A stretch of 64,000 nt of DNA from Paramecium sonneborni (lineage: Eukaryota > Ciliophora > Oligohymenophorea > Peniculida > Parameciidae). Both the position numbers and the translations under genes were made by a program. Below the pieces are notes generated by a model. That model had not been told where the DNA came from and ran no database searches. It saw nothing but the letters and a program-made list of their open reading frames with translations. Positions within the stretch are counted from its first letter, which is position 1; each line of letters starts with the position of its first letter. Below are positions 61,106-64,000 of the stretch, in pieces. The stretch covers positions 463,772-527,771 of the forward strand of contig CAJJDN010000056.1 in assembly GCA_905182985.1 (NCBI GenBank), written 5' to 3'.

Positions 61106-64000
61106 ATACATGTTCGTACATTGATATATTTTATCTCTTTATAATTAAATATATTTAATTAATTCAACAATATTGTAAAATGTTTAACTGTCCAATTCAA
61201 ATACAATTAAATTAGTTTTACTTTGAATTGAGGCAATATGAGGTGCTTGATATTTTAATTAATATAATGTATAAATTTGATTCAAAATAGAATTTGTTAT
61301 CCAAACAATCTAGATTCCATGATTTCTTCAATTTATATAATCAATTTTGATTTATAAATAATATATTTTTGAGATTTCGTTCATTAACTGCTATTGATAA
61401 CTCTACATGATATAATGAAAAGTATCAATAAAATAATATAATTCTTTAAAAAATAGATGTAATTTAAATTCCTCATGCTTTGAAGAATCCATAACAATAT
61501 TAAGGAAATTTAAGGAAAATGAAATGGACTCTTTCATTTAAAAAGAGATAATATTTGCTAATGCAACTTTATTCTTTATTGCTAATATTTATATGTCCAG
61601 TATTGTTCAATCGAAGAAATTAAACCTCTTTTAAGGTAGCTAAAATAGAATTTTTTTTCTAAAAGGACAATTCCAGTTTTATGATATTTATTCTTGAAGT
61701 TCATAAATATTGTATTTTTATGTAATTGATAAGGCAATAAATATGAATATAGAGAGAATAAGGTTTCTTTAATTAAAAGTTTTATAATTGGAATATCATT
61801 AGATCATTTAGCTTATATGCCTAATAAATTTTTCATTATAAATATTTAAATTAGCTTTAATAATATTGATGCTTAACTCTTCCTATATATGAAGATAATC
61901 TTCAATTAGGACTTATCTTTTTGTAAATTTGTAGAATTTCTTATGCATAGATATTATTGATATGATTTTATCTATTTTACATAACTCTCAACCTCTTTAC
62001 AAGGATAATTTCATTTGTAAAATAGTTTGAGATTATAACCAATTATTGGTTAATCTATCTATATTTTACTTTTTTGCTCTTCTTTTCTATAACTAATAAC
62101 TCATTTAGCATTTAATTATCTATTACATTCAGTATTTCTTAATTTCCTTGGCTATAAAGAATATCAGGGTCTTGAAATTCTTAATTAAAATTGCTCATTA
62201 GATATTCCATCAATTTATTGATGCTTAAGTAATTTAATTAACTCCTTTCAATGATCGAAATCAACTCTTTATTTGATTTTGCTGAGCTAAATCTAGTATA
62301 CACCAGACATCTGAGATTAGTTCTAAACTAAGATTTATTATTTTCACTTTTTTGCACAATTATCTATTAAATCATTACCAATTACTTGTTTCATCTTGAC
62401 CATAAAATAATCTATTGTTTCTAATTGCTTAAATACTATTATTTTTATTGAATCTTTGGACATCAACAGCACATCAGATTCTCTGTCTATAAGGATATTT
62501 GTGATAAAATATATGAACTAGTTTCCTACTTAGAATTATGAATTTTCATTTAACTAAAGATAGTCTCTTTTTTATTTTTTTTCTATTCCAAACCATTTTA
62601 TTAATTTTTAGGAATTGTCAATAAAAATTTTGGTAAAAAGAAGGTTTGAATTTTCATTTAACCTCACATCCCTTTTCTTGGCTTCCTGAAAATCAAAAGT
62701 CATTCTTATGAAAAACTGATTATTGGAGATCAAAAATATTAATTTTTTTTATGCTAAAAATATATTCATATTACTTTTATTATTCTTGGATCATTATTTT
62801 AATTCTAAAAATAAAATTATATTTTTGAAATCAACCAGAAATGAGCATGTTTTCACATCAGAATTAACTTCCTATTTAAATCTTTATTATCTAACATTAA
62901 CTTACTTATGTATCCAATAACTTCTATGAATAATCAACCACAGCCATTTCTTTGGAATTCTATGAATTTTAACAAATTCCACTAATGAAGCCATTTAAGG
63001 AAGGAAAATATTTATAGATCTTTAAAATTATTTTAATTGTTAAACTTTATTTAGACACAGGTTCAAATATTTTCGTCATATTTGTTATCTCAAAGATTTA
63101 AAAAAATTATTTGATGTAATGTTCATTTCATTCTCCTCAGTAATAATCGAATTAACCAAAAATGTTAACAAATTTTTCGATTCAATATAAATTTCAATTT
63201 TAATACTATTCTTTGTAAAAGAATGAACTTTTAAAATTATCTAATATGAATCAAAATAAATAATAAATCATACTAACTCTCATATAATATAATTTGAATA
63301 ATTCTATATAGTGCTTTCAAAATCTTTTGGACCTTTTGTGATGTGTAAATATAGATTTTTGGAACTATTTAGATTAATGTTATAATCTGTCACCATTTCT
63401 TTTGCAACTAATGAACTTCTAATAAAATGCTCAATCATCTATTGGTAATTCTATTCAGCAATGATATTCTATAAATGACTATTTATACTGTTAACACATC
63501 CTCAATGCCAAGCAAATACTTATTTTAGTACCTTTATCTGTAAAAGCATATATTCAATTCTCAATACTTTATCGCTCCTTATATCAATTCATTTTAGATC
63601 ATGTAAAAAATTCCTTTATTTATATTCCTTTAAAACAAATAAGAAGAATTGATTCATTTTTAATTTTAAAGTTAAGGTAAATAATTTGTTAAATAGAATT
63701 ACAAACCTTATGTATAATTTTATTTGTTTGGTTATTGGAGAACATACATAAGGGCGTAAAGATTTGTGATTAATTCATAGTTGTTAAATAATTTAAAGAA
63801 TGATTATTTTCTATATATAGGCTTTTATTTTTTCAATCTTTAACCTGATGAAGTCATTTATTTTTTTATTTTTTAGATTTATTCCTCTCAAATTAGATTC
63901 CAGAATTTCTAATAAATTAAGAATATTTGTACACAAATTTTGTCTAATTCTTAGAATATTGATTTTAGACAGTAAACATGAAGTTCTTAAACTTTGGATT
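61106..64000 (-). pseudogene. Long minus-strand coding tract, decayed or intron-rich, 5' end beyond the window
   Basis: Protein-like sequence runs on the minus strand from the right edge (SLRTSCLLSKINILRIRQNL, open from 64000 to 63778) through HLQNIIAEQNYQQMIEHFIR, VHSFTKNSIKIEIYIESKNL, NGFISGICQNSQNSKEMAVV and IDRESDVLLMSKDSIKIIVF. A good 22-nt intron (GTAATTGGT...AATAG) follows. Then come YTRFSSAKSNKELISIIERS and FNQEFQDPDILYSQGNQEIL to a TGA at 61904-61902. Another frame continues to 61106 with TGA at 61796, 61607 and 61328. At least one intron is convincing, but several breaks are not explained. The type is given as pseudogene, though a real gene with unrecognised introns is possible. No family is recognised. 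Confidence 0.4.

Noticed and set aside
62723..62920. Plus-strand ORF at 62723-62920
   Set aside because: Hydrophobic Leu/Phe/Tyr-rich chance frame opposite a more protein-like minus-strand tract.

Overview
The window is ciliate DNA, almost certainly macronuclear DNA of a Paramecium species (aurelia group likely, species not determinable here). Three things show this. Every long reading frame makes sense only if TAA and TAG are read as glutamine and TGA is the sole stop. The introns are 20-29 nt, GT...AG (mostly GTA...TAG), and removing them makes each resolved gene exactly divisible by three. The sequence is very AT-rich. The 8.4-kb gene at 24127-32559 carries no internal eliminated sequences (IESs), so somatic rather than germline DNA is likely. 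Standard-code ORF calls are mostly misleading in this window.

Left block, 1-14.1 kb: compact and intact. A partial membrane protein (1-312, minus) sits 37 bp from a divergent single-pass membrane protein (350-1150). The ciliary microtubule inner protein CFAP52/FAP52 (1134-3289) overlaps the end of that gene. Next come a five-intron coiled-coil protein (3336-5908, minus), a small FYV7/TAP26-type rRNA-processing protein (6457-6905) and a 2173-residue cysteine-rich (DUF4215 repeat) membrane protein on the minus strand (7495-14112). A 6.8-kb stretch without a convincing gene follows.

Middle block, 20.9-41.9 kb: an MFSD1-like MFS transporter (20935-22418); a second giant DUF4215 protein on the plus strand (24127-32559, 2795 residues, about 24 repeats); a two-TM ciliate membrane protein (33520-34953, minus); a probable small gene (35178-35567, minus); and two paralogous zinc-finger/coiled-coil/seven-WD40 proteins (37371-38928 and 40319-41904) whose repeats are nearly identical in DNA sequence.

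Right block, 41.9-64 kb: mostly decayed coding DNA. It holds a WD40 pseudogene (about 42.5-43.4 kb), a MORN-repeat pseudogene (46378-47627, minus) with a TGA at an expected tryptophan, and large tracts of coding-like sequence broken by TGA codons and frame changes (51.4-53.4, 56.1-56.8, 57.9-58.3 and 61.1-64 kb). At 48187-50146 the same roughly 883-bp sequence appears on both sides of a 34-N gap. The copies match as far as I could follow by eye, except that the right-hand copy carries an extra 160 bp bounded by TA dinucleotides. That is what an unexcised IES looks like, and the gap is probably an assembly failure between the IES-plus and IES-minus versions of one locus.

No tRNA, rRNA, CRISPR array, transposase or telomeric repeat was recognised. 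The genes do not form an operon-like unit. Their themes are cilia (CFAP52), surface proteins (the DUF4215 pair), membrane transport and repeat-protein families that are expanded in ciliates.
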